A stretch of DNA of 64,000 nucleotides from Cercophora sp. LCS_1. Taxonomy: Eukaryota > Ascomycota > Sordariomycetes > Sordariales > Lasiosphaeriaceae. The translations under genes and the position numbers were made by a program. This document shows, piece by piece, positions 1-11,574 of this stretch. The notes under the pieces were generated by a model, which was not told the DNA's origin, did not search any database, and saw only the letters and a list, made by a program, of their open reading frames with translations. The stretch lies in NCBI GenBank assembly GCA_036250225.1, contig JAPZLL010000004.1, positions 434,001 to 498,000 on the forward strand, written 5' to 3'. The first letter of the stretch is position 1, and each line of letters starts with the position of its first letter.

Positions 1-172
1 CCACGACCGCGCGACCAAGAGGCATGACATCCGGCTCGACCCCATAAGCCGTTGGAATGACGCGAATAGAGCTGTTCACCCGTTGTTGTTTCTTTCTTTC
101 TTTTTTCTTTTTTTTCTCTTCAAGATTCGCCTATTCGGTTGTTCGTTACTGTCTTTTCGACGCTTCCATTCC

Positions 173-2035
173 ATGATGGAGATGAGCCGTCGACCATTAC
201 CCAGAATACCAACTTCACTCTCAGATGAGAAACTGCACCCCTTGGAACTCGAGGTTGCCCAACCCGTCGGTATTATCTGGAAGACACTTCATCTAGCCAT
301 TAGCATCGGCTGGGCCGCGACAATCCTCTTGGTTTTGGGTCTCAATCCGCGCCAGCACATCGTCGGCCCCGGCTTCAAATGTCTTTTCGAAAAGTGTCGC
401 CTGGGCGAGTTTTACGAAGACGCGCAAGATGAACTCGGCATTGTTGACCGAAATGTGGCTGGAGCCTTGCAGATCGTCGGCAAAATACTCGAGCTGTGGT
501 TCGTCTTCATCGCCTGCAACCTTGTCTTCAACCTGACCATGCGATTCGCCCGCCGGGGGGGGGGGGGGGTGGGAGGTCTCCCGCTCCAGTATCGCGTACG
601 TTGTCTTTTGGCAGCTTTATTTCAGTTGGATCATCGGTTGTGCCTTTCAGCGACGAAGGCAACACCACCTGGATCCCAAGCTCCCAGACACTTAGCCGAT
701 TAAAGACGGATTTGATGAGGTACACCGTGGCCATGGACGACACACTATACAACGGGACCTTGGGGTTGGTGGACCAGAATCCCGAGACATTGGTTCCCGA
801 ACTCTTAGCATCCTATAGGGCATCGGTTGACGCTTTCAGTGAGCGACAAGGACCCATTGTCTAGCTGTCGGTGGACTGCTCCCCTAGCAGGCAGGATATT
901 AGTCAAGTCTGTGGGCGAGGATAAACTTGTCTGGTGTTATACGCTCAACAGTGACTTCATAGGCCTTCGCCAGAGCTGGTACTTCGAAGATGACGACAGT
1001 AATTCGACCGAAGTGACGAAATGCGTCCGCGTTGGGTCCGGCTGGCAGGCTGAGAACGGCCACGCCCAATTCTTCGTCGAGACAGCGAAGACCACGTCAG
1101 CTACACTGGTGTCGAACAAGACGTCGGTGAACATCTACTCTGTCAGCAGCGCGCTATACCTAAACACAACAACGCATCATTGTATTGATCCGGGGTGGTA
1201 TGTGACTGGGACACATTGTTTTCGGAACCTCCAGATCCTTCCCCTGAGGAGATCTCGTTGAACCGGCAAATTGTCGAATATGATTATCCAATGACATATT
1301 CCAACGGCTCAACATACTCACCCGGCTCATACGCGGCGCCTCGGCGTCACTCGTTTGCGTTCCAGGCCTTTGGCACGTACAACATGTGGGTGATACGGAC
1401 GTTTGGACCCGGGCGGAGATATTCGTACATGAGCGATCCCGAGCCACTCGACGACCTCACTTACGTCCACCCTGGCTGGGTACTGGCGGTGTGGGGTGTG
1501 AATCATACCGGAACCGTTACAGGCAGCATGGTTGGCAAGACAGTTGACACGGCCGCGCCCTATCTGATCAACGCCCTTGCCCAAAGGGCGCCCTTTACGG
1601 ATTCCAATGCCTGGACTTTAAAGTCTCAGCACCTAGCCATCATCAGCAGTGCAGTGACGATCATTCCATATGATGAGCAGCTTGTTGAGCCAGAGGCAGT
1701 CATCGACGAGACGGAGACACAGCCGGTATTAAACGCTGCTATTACTGCAGTGGTACTGAGATACAAACTCGCTTCCAGAACATCAGTCAGTTATGGGGGC
1801 GGTCGTCGCGCTTATCGGTTGCATCGTTGCTCTTGCTAACGCCACCCTGAGTCTCGGGCGTTACTACTATGTGCAGCCAGAGCCGCTTGATTTGTTTGGA
1901 CAGGGGCTGGCCGAACCGCCGCCAACGAACGGCGAGGCGAGTAGGAAGTGGCTGGATGAGATTCGGTTCAGGGCGAAAACCCCCAAGGCTCCCGAAGCCC
2001 TCCGGCAGATGTTAGGCACACAGCCACAGGACTAG
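173..2035 (+). pseudogene. Frame-broken fungal integral membrane protein
   Basis: A continuous protein-like signal runs from the ATG at 173 to the stop at 2033-2035 but changes frame at least four times. It has an N-terminal part with two hydrophobic segments (near 290-350 and 490-545). A 15-G run at 555-569 is followed by a frame change; others occur near 840, near 1190-1200 and between about 1750 and 1793. The last part has a third hydrophobic segment (MGAVVALIGCIVALANA) and a charged tail. The middle part looks like an extracellular domain (WCYTL, SWYFEDD, CVRVGSGW, several NxS/T). The breaks have no GT-AG intron of normal length (>45 nt) around them, so I read them as indels. I know this style of protein as a common uncharacterised family of filamentous fungi, but cannot name a function. 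Sequencing error at the G-run could explain one break, not all of them. Confidence 0.5.
555..569. repeat. 15-bp poly-G tract inside a coding-like region
   Basis: There are 15 consecutive G residues exactly where the reading frame of the surrounding membrane-protein gene changes. Other long G runs in the window (23328-23339, 35000-35009, 50909-50919) lie in introns or intergenic DNA. Confidence 0.9.
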
Positions 2036-2294
2036 CTATGGTTCATTGCCCAAAACTTCATGACAATTAGGTTGGTACGCTAACGAGCGCTCTTTTCTGC
2101 TACGTATATATGAAACAATATAACCACGATGAAACGCACAGGAAGAAAAGAATTGTATCGGCCGAAATTGCTCCAAAAGCCCTCGCTACAAATCCCCCGC
2201 GAAACTGGCACACTCTTATTTGATGTCCCCACGACCCCCTATCAGACAGATGAATATAAGCCTGAACTCTCTCGTGCATCAAGGCATTCCGTAC

Positions 2295-5200
2295 CTACTT
2301 TGGTACAACCTCTGTAGTTGTCGGCACATCAGGGGTAAGTTCCACGGTGACAATCTCGCTCAGACTCAACGTCAAATTTTCAGTCTGAGCCGTCTCGGGC
2401 TGCTGCTCAACGCCTTGCATGTGGGTCAAGTGATCTGCCACGAGCCAGGCAACTTGCTTACTCCGGCTCTTGACAGCGAGCCGCAGCAGTAACGGGCTAT
2501 TTTTGCTGTTGATGGCGGCATCCGGGCGGTTCAGGAGGGCCTCGACGATAGGGAAGTCTCCATTTGCCACGGCGAGGGACAGCGGCGTGCGGCCGGCGCT
2601 GTCGCCGAGATCCTGGCGCGCTTCGTGGGATAGAAGCAAGTCCACCACAGCCTTGTCCCCGTTGTCAGCTGCGAGGAGTAATGGGGTGCGTCCCAGGCTC
2701 TCCTGCTTGTCTATCTCAAATCTCCTTTTCAGCAGCTTCTTCAGGATGCTCAGGTGGCCCTGCTCCGCAGCCACGTGCAAAGCTGATCTCCCATGCTTGT
2801 CGCTGCGTTCTCGTACTACCTCTAAAGGTACGTCTTGCAGTAGGGCATCGACTATCTTTTCGTGGCCGTGTTGGACGGCTAGGAACAGCGGAGTGCGCCC
2901 CAAAGTGTCCACGGCTTCCTGTGAGGCTCTGGCTTCTACAAGCTCCTCTACCAGCTTTTCTTTTCCCGCCTCAACCGCGAGGTGCAATGCTGCCCGCCCT
3001 TTTCCGTCCTTTTTGTCGAGGTCCATGCCGCGCCTTGCGCCTTTCTTCAGCAAGAGTCTGACGGTTTCATCCTTGTTGTGATGAATGGCCAGGAGCAATG
3101 CTGTCCTGCCTTGGGAGTCGGTTTGGTTGAGCATGTCAGCGGATACGGTGTTGACCGGAGATACGGGCGTGGATGGGGACTCAGATTCGTCTGATGATGA
3201 TAGCGGCGGCTGCAGGGAGGATTTTGGGGCCGTGATGCTGTCGAGAAGCAGGTTCACAATCATCAGATTTCCTTTTTCTGCAGCCCAGTGAAGCGGTGTT
3301 TGCAGACTGGAATCCGTCACACTTGGGTCGGCCCCGGCATCGAGAAGGTATTTGACCACCTCGGCCTTCCCGTTCTCGGCAGCCCGACCAAGCGCTGTCC
3401 GGCCGAGCTGATCGGCGGCATCCTTGTTTACGCCTTTGTCGTGGAGCAGTTTGGCGATGTGAACGAAACCCCGGTCAGCCATGCGCAGGAACAGTTCTTC
3501 GATCTTTTGGCTCTGAGGGTTGAAATCAACCTCGCGCTCCAGCAGCGATCGGGCGATCTGGTAGTGGCCTGCATCCGCCGCAAGAAACCACGCCTTCTGT
3601 TTGAAGTTCTCGTCGCGTGTATGCAGGTCAGCGCCGCGTTCTTGGAGAATGCGGACGATCTCCCCGAACCCTTTTTGGGCCGCAATGTGCAGGACCGTCT
3701 GTCCGTTCTCTCTGCGCGTGTTGAGGTTGGCCCCTTTTTCGACCAAGAGTCGTGCCACCATCACCCGGTCGTTCATGACAGCCAAGCACAGAGGCGTGCA
3801 CTGATTGTGGTCTTGGACATCCAGTGTCTTGCGTGAGGCCGGGCTGTTGACCAACAGGTCCACCATGGGGTAATCGCCTTGCATGGCGGCCAGGTGCAGC
3901 GGAGTGCGCCCACCTGGGTCCGTGGCCGCGGTGTCTGCCCGCTTCCCCAGCAGTGCTCTGGCCATAGCGGTATATCCTCTCTCAGAAGCAAAGATGAGCA
4001 CCTTTTTGCCTTTGATCAAGTCATTCTCTACGCTCTCCTCGACCCTGAGCAGCGTTTCGGCAATGGACTCGTGCCCCTTTTCTGCCGCCACCTGCCACGC
4101 CTTGTTGTTGCGATTGTCTCTTGTCGAGGCGTCGGCGCCTCGTTCGCGCAGTATCTCGACAGCCTTATGAGATCCCCCCCAGGCTGCCCGGTGCAGTGCC
4201 GTTTGGCCATCCCGGGATCGGGCATGGGTGTTTGCTCCTCTGTTTAGCAGCAGTTCGACAACCTTGTGTGATGCTCGCTCTGCTGCAAGGTGGAGGGGCG
4301 TTTGGCTGCTGCTGTCCAAAACATTTACCTCGGCCTTGTTGTCTAGCAGACACTCAACCACATCCTTGTGGCCACCCCAAGCGGCGTAGTGGAGAGGGGT
4401 CCTACCCTGCACGTCCTTGACAACCGAGCTGGCCTCATTTTCGAGCAGCATCGCAACAATTTCCCGGCTCCCGTTCATGGCCGCCAACGCCAACGCCGTT
4501 CTCTCAACCGCATCTCGCGCGTCGACAGCCACATCTGTCTTGAGAAGTTCCTTGACAATGCCGACAAACCCCTTCTCTGCGGCACAGTGCAAGGCTTCGG
4601 GCCCCATACAGTCACCGACATCTCTCTTGATATATGCCTCGGACTGTTCGAGCAAAACTTGGACAACGGACTCGAAACCGTGCTCGGTGGCGCGCATGAG
4701 GGCTGTGCGGCCTTCAGCATCCTTGGTGGCCACATCGACGCCCTTGGCGAGAAGTTTCTTGATCACTTGAACATGGCCACTCATGGCAGCCAGGTGCAGG
4801 GCTGTTGATTGCCATTTTGGGCTTTGAAACGTCACATCGGCGTCCTGGTTGAGGAGCACCTCGGCGAGTTCAGTCCAGCCCTTGCCTGATGCCAGCAACA
4901 AGGCGTCGTTGACCCCAGCTTGATCCTGACCGGGCGCACCCTGGCGCGACAGCAGAGTGTTGACAACGTTGGAATGGCCCTTTTCCATGGCCCTCTGCCA
5001 TGCTTTCTTTTTCTCGTTGTCGACGAGACCTGCGTCAGCATGGTTCTTCAGAAGACTCTCAACAACGTCCTCGTAGCCGTTCTCGGCCGCAACCATCAGC
5101 GCCGTCTGGCCCATGTCGTCGCGAGCATCAACATTGGCCTTTTCTCTGTCGTCGCGGCCGTGCTCCTCGCCGGGCTCTGCTCTTCTCGGCCGGAGGAGGA

Positions 5201-8200
5201 GATCGACCATGTCCTTGTGGCCATTCCGTGCTGCTTCCAACAGTGGTGTCCGAGACCTCTTGTCGCTCAAGTTGGGCTTCGCCTTGTTGCTGAGGAGGGA
5301 AGATACCGCGTTGTCGTCTCCTCCCTCGGCAGCCAGCAGTAGTGGCGTCTGGTCCAAGTTGTCCTGCGCGTTGAGATCAAATATGTTCATGCTGACAAGC
5401 CCGACAACCACCTCCCAAAAGCCTCTCTCGGCGGCAAGATGCAGCACTGTGCGTCCCTTTTTATCCTTGGCATTCACTAACCCCTTTCCGTCATCCTTTG
5501 CCCTTCGCTGCATGGAGTCAACTATGGAGGGGACTGCGTCAATCCGGTTTCTGCGCACTGCCCGGTGTAGTGGTGTTTGGCCCTCGTCGTCCTGCGTGTT
5601 TGGCGACGCCCCGTAAAAGAGAAGGTACTGCCATATCAACCCAAAGCCGCCCATCAGGTCGGGGGGTTCCGAACCCTCTCGTCTGAGCTGAAGCTTATCG
5701 ATTGCAAGATGCACGAGCGACCTGTCGTGGTTATCAACAGCGTTCAGATCGACTTCAAACTTGCTGGTGCGCAGATTTCTTCGCAAAAATGCAGTCACGA
5801 GCGAAAGTAGACCACTCTCGACAGAAAAGTGCATTGCTGTGTAGCCTTGTTTGTCGCGGAGATTCGGATTGGCATTCGACCGTAACAACATCTCAACAAA
5901 GTCAAGCGCCTGCTTTTCAACAGCTATCATCAGAGCCGTGCGCTCACGGTGGTCCACGAGATCTGGGTTGGCGCTGTGGTCCAAAAGGCTCCGAAAAAGG
6001 TAGTACTTGCGGTGGTGGACAGCCAGCATCAAGGCTGTCTGGCCGCTCTCGTCGCGCGGGTTGGGGTCAGTAACTTCTTCCATCACCTTATCAACCACCC
6101 AATTCGGTGTGGTGGCTGCTGTTGCTGCGGATAGCAAGAGGGTGGGGATGGCAGACTCCCGAAACTTGATGCCGTTGATCTTGTCATAAATGGCCATCGA
6201 GACTTGGAGATGGCCGGCTTGGGCCGACAGCTCGAGTGCCCTGCTCCGAGTAGCATCTGTCATGGCCAAAGACTTGCCATGCAGCAATTCAATGACAACT
6301 TTCTCGTATCCCTTTTCTGCTGCCAAATCGAGCGCCGTCTTTTTGGAAATGTCCTCGGCTGTTAGGTCCGGGTCGCTCTTTGTGACCAGTTCTTTGACGG
6401 CGTCCACCCGCCCCATCGCTGCTGCCGACATCAAGGCTGTCCGCTTGTACACATCCAGCGAGTCAGCATTGGCACGCGCACCGAGCAGTGCCGCCGTTAT
6501 CACGGCCTCCACGGTTTCGCTTTGTGCTGCCAAGTGCAGGGCAGTCCTTTTCTGAGCGTCTTTTTCGTCGATCAAGACGTCAAACAACTCCTTCTCTCCA
6601 AGTATCTTGTCCACAATCTGAACATCTTGCGTGACAGCCGCCCAGTGAAGCACTGTTCTGCGGCGCGAATCTTTGACCTTGACATCGGCCCCCTTTTCCA
6701 TCAGCTTCAGGGCAAAGTCGCCCCACTTGTTGGCCACAGCCATGATCAGAGCTGATTGCTCACCCTTCTTCTCCTTGTAGTTGAGGCGCGGGTCAGCTTG
6801 CGCCATGCCGCCGATGAGCAGGTCAGCAACAAACTCCTCCCCATCTGTAGCCTTTGTCTTAACAGCCCAATGGAGGGCAGTCATGCCATCTGAGGGATCA
6901 GAATACCCCGACATGGCTCCGACCTCGAGGAGTTTACGGACCACGCTGCACCCCATACGGTAGCCTTCACTCTCCTTCACCTTCACGTCTAAGTTCTGCA
7001 CGGCGGACAACAAGGCGATGTCTAGTCTCTTCTTGCCTTGGTCCGAGGCGCTGTCTTGAACTTCGAGTAGTTTCTCCACTGTACGGAGATCCCCGTGGGT
7101 AACGGCCAGCATCAACGCGGTTCGACCTTTCGAGTCGACTGCCGAGGAGTTTGCTTTATGCGCCAGAAGCATCTGCACAACGTCCGAGTAGCCACCCATT
7201 GACGCCAAATGCAGCGCTGTCATGTGCTCCCTGTTGAGGGAATCAACATTCGCTCTTGTAACGGTCGTCTTGTTTGCGTCATCGCTGTCGTCCGGAGGTT
7301 TGTCGTCGCCGCCGGCACCTTCGTCAGACTCGTCCTTGTTGCTTCGAGGGCCGATGTTAGCTTGTCCCAGGAGGGCTGAAACGCATTCAAGGTGACCCTT
7401 GGCGGCAGCATAGTGGAGAGCTGTTTGACCGACCCGGGTGAGGTCTGACACATCCGTATCGGCGCCTCTGCAGACAAGAAGTCTTGTGATGCCGCTTGCT
7501 CCACATATTGCCGCCACGATCAGCGCTGTCTGTCCTTCTTTATCTCGTTCGTTGAGACTCTCCGGTCCTCCGTGTTCGATGAGGAGTTCGGCAATCTCGG
7601 TGTGATCGTGCTCCGCGGCCAGATGTATTGCCATTCGGCCTCCCTCGTTGCTCTGGCGAACGCCAACCGCATTTACTTTTTTAGTCAGTATGCTCCTGAC
7701 AACGTCGAAGTTGTTGTTGATAACAGCCCAGTGGATTGGCCATTGACCGCTTTTGTCTGGACGATGCTGAGCGCCGTTGTCCAGCAGGAGTGTGACCAAG
7801 GTCCCCAGACCTTCGCCCTTCATTCCTGCCAATACCCGGAGAGCCTTTGGTCCGAGAGCTGTGTCGAGGCCTTGGCCTGAGTTGAAAGCTATCTGTCCAC
7901 TCTGGTCCACATGTAGCATCATCATGCGTCCATGTTCCACTTTGGCCTTGGGCAGCCAACCCCTGACCTTCTCGACAATGTCAACATGCCCGTAGAAGTA
8001 AACTTCCACATTGCCGCCCTCTCCAAACCGAAAAAACATGACCATGTCATCCGATGTCTTGCGCGCCCCGGGTTTCTGCAGATGGGTAGCTGATTCCGAC
8101 TCGAAGAGCGAGCTGTACACCCTTCGCGCGTCCACACCACCAGCTAAAAACAGTAGAGCCTTGAGGTCTTGGGACTTGACTTCACCCTCGTCGTTTAGCA

Positions 8201-9983
8201 AATCCATCGAGTCTAGTTCCATTGACAGAGTTCTGCCAGCCAATTTGAGGTTGGGCTCGCCCGAAGTCTCGTCGTGTCGGCCAACTATGCCGTTGACATA
8301 ACCCCACGCATCGCCGTCGATCTCGAGCATCTTTTCGTTATTGCATATCTTGACCTTGGCAACCACTCCCTCGTCAAATATGCCTTGAGGGGTTTCACCA
8401 CCTGGCATCGACCGTGCTTTGAAGTAGACCGGGCCTACATACTTGCAACGAATCATACCGGATACATCATCATCAAATGCCATGGGTTGAACCAGGAGGG
8501 CCCTGTGCTTCGGGCAAGGTGTTTCAACCAAGAGAATGTGCTTGGCTTTGTTTTTGTCATTCAAGGCTACCTTGAGAGCGACATGGGTCAGGTCGTGCAC
8601 GCTGTGCCAGATCAAATCCTCGTTCGGGATGCTGTCAACGGGACACATTTTCCATGATCCCTCGAGGTCGCCATTCTCCTGCAGGCTCAGCAGTACCGAG
8701 CCAGGCTCCATGTTAGCCATGGGCATGTCCAGAATGTTGGTGGGACACCAACTGAAACCTGGTGCTGCCATGGTCGCCGAGCTGTGGAAGAGGTGACCCT
8801 GGGCGACCTTCCCAAGCTTACGCAGAATCCGCTGGTAGACTTCTTGCTGGGAAAGAACCCCGGAAACGTCGACCCCTGCCAGAAGACCAGAGATGATAGG
8901 TACATCTCGAGGCTTGGATGTGTCCCTGGGGGCCAAGATGGACAACAGATCGCCTAGGTTCTGCACTTTTGCGCTCCTGAGCTTGCTGATGGCTTTGGCC
9001 GCGGGCAGGTACGGGCTGTCCGGAGGAACTTGGTCAAGGATGTCGATGTCGAGGTCTTTGATGACATGATGCTCATTTCTCGCCTTGAACAGGATCTTGA
9101 CCTTGTGCGACTTGGCCAGTTCCAGAGCCGTCCAGCCTCTGCTGTACCACGGGGACATAACGATGGCAAAGCAGGCGGTGGCGGCATCGACCCACTCCCA
9201 TTCGCGAAGATACAAATCGTGAACTAGCGTGATCCTGGCATCGGCATAGTTGTTTTGCATTCCGGCGAGCGCTTTGCTCCGTGCCTTGGCTTCCTGTGGG
9301 ATGCTGACGGCGTCCCACCAGCATCCCTCACACTGAAAGTCACGAGCAATCTTGCAGAAGAATTCGTAAAGACACTTGTTGACCTTCCCCGGGCCCCAGA
9401 TTCCAGCACCGGTGCCGTCGGCCCAGACGTGGGAGACAGCCATGTATGGCTTCGTTGGGTCCAACAAGGATGGGACATCATCTGGTGAGCCTGACACCAG
9501 CTCCCAAGCGGTTGAACTGGACCTATCCACCCGAGAGCTCAGCTGCTGCAAAGGGAAGACGTAATTGCCACAGTCCGGGCCGGGTGGATCCTGGCATTCG
9601 TGACGCTGAGCGACGGAGGTGAAGTCAATACGGGAATGCTCGCAAAAGTCAAAGGTACACTGTTCGTGCTCGTGATGTTGCCGGCTATGGCTGGGGACGG
9701 AGAAGGTGCCAGCAGCGGGGATGAGGTTCGGCAGGCTGCGTGCTCTGTTGGGGAGGTTGGCTGAAACGGCCCAGATGCGCCGCAGGCAGAGCTTGAAGGC
9801 TTTTGCCCGCCTAACAGCATCCAAGATAGAGCCTTCGTCATCGTCACCACTGGAAAGCGTGGTTATGGTTGCATCTGAGAATGTGCTGTCCCTCCGTTGG
9901 GGGAGGCCATGATGGTGAACATGGCGAAACCGGGGTCTGAGGTGCTCCATTGTGTCGATGGGACTGAGGAGACCCCATGACAT
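2295..9983 (-). CDS. Giant HET-domain protein with about 48 ankyrin repeats
   Basis: This is one uninterrupted frame of about 2562 aa from the ATG at 9983 (ATG at 9950 is an alternative; the frame stays open to 10106 without another ATG). A Cys/His-rich stretch (about residues 105-140) precedes a HET domain at about 180-300, with AVSHVW, GCWWDAVSIPQ and PWYSRGWTALELA. A region of about 400 residues without a recognised fold follows. By hand count, about 48 ankyrin repeats fill residues 715-2520; many carry G(R/Q)TALHLAA or TPLHLAA cores. HET domains act in heterokaryon incompatibility and fungal NLR-like cell-death signalling; ankyrin arrays are ligand-binding repeats. No NACHT or NB-ARC P-loop (GxxxxGK) is visible between them, so this is a HET-ANK protein without a STAND switch. 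The absence of introns and frame breaks over 7.7 kb suggests selection to keep it intact. It converges with the pseudogene on its 3' side. Confidence 0.9.
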   Translation of the reverse strand: MSWGLLSPIDTMEHLRPRFRHVHHHGLPQRRDSTFSDATITTLSSGDDDEGSILDAVRRAKAFKLCLRRIWAVSANLPNRARSLPNLIPAAGTFSVPSHSRQHHEHEQCTFDFCEHSRIDFTSVAQRHECQDPPGPDCGNYVFPLQQLSSRVDRSSSTAWELVSGSPDDVPSLLDPTKPYMAVSHVWADGTGAGIWGPGKVNKCLYEFFCKIARDFQCEGCWWDAVSIPQEAKARSKALAGMQNNYADARITLVHDLYLREWEWVDAATACFAIVMSPWYSRGWTALELAKSHKVKILFKARNEHHVIKDLDIDILDQVPPDSPYLPAAKAISKLRSAKVQNLGDLLSILAPRDTSKPRDVPIISGLLAGVDVSGVLSQQEVYQRILRKLGKVAQGHLFHSSATMAAPGFSWCPTNILDMPMANMEPGSVLLSLQENGDLEGSWKMCPVDSIPNEDLIWHSVHDLTHVALKVALNDKNKAKHILLVETPCPKHRALLVQPMAFDDDVSGMIRCKYVGPVYFKARSMPGGETPQGIFDEGVVAKVKICNNEKMLEIDGDAWGYVNGIVGRHDETSGEPNLKLAGRTLSMELDSMDLLNDEGEVKSQDLKALLFLAGGVDARRVYSSLFESESATHLQKPGARKTSDDMVMFFRFGEGGNVEVYFYGHVDIVEKVRGWLPKAKVEHGRMMMLHVDQSGQIAFNSGQGLDTALGPKALRVLAGMKGEGLGTLVTLLLDNGAQHRPDKSGQWPIHWAVINNNFDVVRSILTKKVNAVGVRQSNEGGRMAIHLAAEHDHTEIAELLIEHGGPESLNERDKEGQTALIVAAICGASGITRLLVCRGADTDVSDLTRVGQTALHYAAAKGHLECVSALLGQANIGPRSNKDESDEGAGGDDKPPDDSDDANKTTVTRANVDSLNREHMTALHLASMGGYSDVVQMLLAHKANSSAVDSKGRTALMLAVTHGDLRTVEKLLEVQDSASDQGKKRLDIALLSAVQNLDVKVKESEGYRMGCSVVRKLLEVGAMSGYSDPSDGMTALHWAVKTKATDGEEFVADLLIGGMAQADPRLNYKEKKGEQSALIMAVANKWGDFALKLMEKGADVKVKDSRRRTVLHWAAVTQDVQIVDKILGEKELFDVLIDEKDAQKRTALHLAAQSETVEAVITAALLGARANADSLDVYKRTALMSAAAMGRVDAVKELVTKSDPDLTAEDISKKTALDLAAEKGYEKVVIELLHGKSLAMTDATRSRALELSAQAGHLQVSMAIYDKINGIKFRESAIPTLLLSAATAATTPNWVVDKVMEEVTDPNPRDESGQTALMLAVHHRKYYLFRSLLDHSANPDLVDHRERTALMIAVEKQALDFVEMLLRSNANPNLRDKQGYTAMHFSVESGLLSLVTAFLRRNLRTSKFEVDLNAVDNHDRSLVHLAIDKLQLRREGSEPPDLMGGFGLIWQYLLFYGASPNTQDDEGQTPLHRAVRRNRIDAVPSIVDSMQRRAKDDGKGLVNAKDKKGRTVLHLAAERGFWEVVVGLVSMNIFDLNAQDNLDQTPLLLAAEGGDDNAVSSLLSNKAKPNLSDKRSRTPLLEAARNGHKDMVDLLLRPRRAEPGEEHGRDDREKANVDARDDMGQTALMVAAENGYEDVVESLLKNHADAGLVDNEKKKAWQRAMEKGHSNVVNTLLSRQGAPGQDQAGVNDALLLASGKGWTELAEVLLNQDADVTFQSPKWQSTALHLAAMSGHVQVIKKLLAKGVDVATKDAEGRTALMRATEHGFESVVQVLLEQSEAYIKRDVGDCMGPEALHCAAEKGFVGIVKELLKTDVAVDARDAVERTALALAAMNGSREIVAMLLENEASSVVKDVQGRTPLHYAAWGGHKDVVECLLDNKAEVNVLDSSSQTPLHLAAERASHKVVELLLNRGANTHARSRDGQTALHRAAWGGSHKAVEILRERGADASTRDNRNNKAWQVAAEKGHESIAETLLRVEESVENDLIKGKKVLIFASERGYTAMARALLGKRADTAATDPGGRTPLHLAAMQGDYPMVDLLVNSPASRKTLDVQDHNQCTPLCLAVMNDRVMVARLLVEKGANLNTRRENGQTVLHIAAQKGFGEIVRILQERGADLHTRDENFKQKAWFLAADAGHYQIARSLLEREVDFNPQSQKIEELFLRMADRGFVHIAKLLHDKGVNKDAADQLGRTALGRAAENGKAEVVKYLLDAGADPSVTDSSLQTPLHWAAEKGNLMIVNLLLDSITAPKSSLQPPLSSSDESESPSTPVSPVNTVSADMLNQTDSQGRTALLLAIHHNKDETVRLLLKKGARRGMDLDKKDGKGRAALHLAVEAGKEKLVEELVEARASQEAVDTLGRTPLFLAVQHGHEKIVDALLQDVPLEVVRERSDKHGRSALHVAAEQGHLSILKKLLKRRFEIDKQESLGRTPLLLAADNGDKAVVDLLLSHEARQDLGDSAGRTPLSLAVANGDFPIVEALLNRPDAAINSKNSPLLLRLAVKSRSKQVAWLVADHLTHMQGVEQQPETAQTENLTLSLSEIVTVELTPDVPTTTEVVPK

Positions 9984-11574
9984 GGACTCGAACCAGCCAG
10001 ACTGAGGTACCTGACACCCTTTCTTGTACGATACGATGGATGGAGAATGCCCTGTGCTACCCCCATCGCGTCGACGCCAAGACGAGCCCCTGATGACCGA
10101 GTCCAATCATATGGAGGAGCTAGGCGCGGCAAAATTGTCAGACTTGGTGGGAAAGAAAAAAGAGATCCACGTACCTATGCCCTGCATGTCGACGGTGAGA
10201 AAAGACCAATCACTTGCTGTGATGCCCGCAGCCCTCCCGCGCAAAATTGCGGGAATTGCTCGGGCATTTGTTTCTGACCGGACGAGCTGAAATGCAAGCA
10301 GCCCACCATATCTCTCGATGGCCCTTGTCATTCGACACACTCGGAGGCACACCCACAGCCTGCCGCCTCAGCCAGCGGTTATATCTCCCTATGCTGCAGG
10401 CGAGTGCCGAATTGAGCCACGCACTTGCGTTCGCCATAGATTGTGACCTGGCAAGGGGTCCGTTTCCATGGAAGACCTGTCCAATATTGGGATACATCTC
10501 GGCGAGCTCGACCGCGGAAGAATCGCAATCAGCGCAGGACGCAGGAAAGAGACGCAGCTAGGCGCAGCGTTCCGGGACCAGCGGCCTGGAAAGAGGCATT
10601 TTGGGACATTTGTTTCGGTGAGCCCAGGTTGGTTGCAGCGTAAAACATGTCGCCGTACGGCCTGGTTCTGGGATTTGCGAAAGGAGAGTTCTGTCGTCAG
10701 GGCTCGGGTTCGTGGATTCTGTTTGGTTCCACCACCTCGGTTTCAGCCTCAGAGTAAACTCGAAAAAGCCTTAAAACTCTCAATACTTACTAGTGTCTTG
10801 GTATTACGCAGGGCGCCTCTTGTGCAATCATTTCATGAAGCTATCATCATTAGTGCACCCGGTGCCAATGACTGCGCCCGGATTTCAGAACGATGAACGA
10901 GAGTCACTGGCTGCACCCGATCGCATGTAATCTTTCTCCTTTCGAGAATTTCGAACTCATTGAGGGGAATATGTTATTCTGCCTGCCACATTGGGATAAA
11001 GCGGCTTTTCACAATGTGTGCACAAGTCTAACAGAAAAGCCTTTTCGGGCTTTTCTGACACTCCGTAGTCCCAATGTCCCAATCATATGTGTTCATAGCT
11101 GCCAGTTGGATGATAGACACCCCAGGACAAGGTCGATCGCAATCGTAGCCCGATTTAAACGTAACGGCAAACCGGTCACCGGTGGCCGACTGGGCAGAGA
11201 TGAACAATGCTCCCCAGGCCCGACCGTGAAGCCCCTTCTACGAAGCAATGCTGTTGAAGACTCTGCGATCCTGTACAAGATTCCCCGAACAGAGGTTCTG
11301 GTCTGCCGAGACCGAGGTTAAGGAAATTGGTCTACATTGTTCCAAAGAAAGACAGAGCTTTCATGGTGTCAATTTTAGGGTGGTGAATTAGTCTGTTCTC
11401 AACCTAGCCTCAACACCAAGTCCGAGCCGAGTGCGAGATATCACGACTGTTGCCTTGACAACAGGCAACCGTCGCTCACAGCCTTGGCACGTTGTTCTTC
11501 ACAGCAACAAGACAATCATTTCACCAACTTCATCCATCCATCGAAACCCAAGTCAAACATCAACCATCACCACA
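9984..11574. other. Intergenic, 1.6 kb, divergent promoters
   Basis: This lies between the divergently transcribed HET-ANK gene and the sirtuin gene. Short open frames here have no domain-like content. I see no RNA gene or repeat. Confidence 0.5.
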
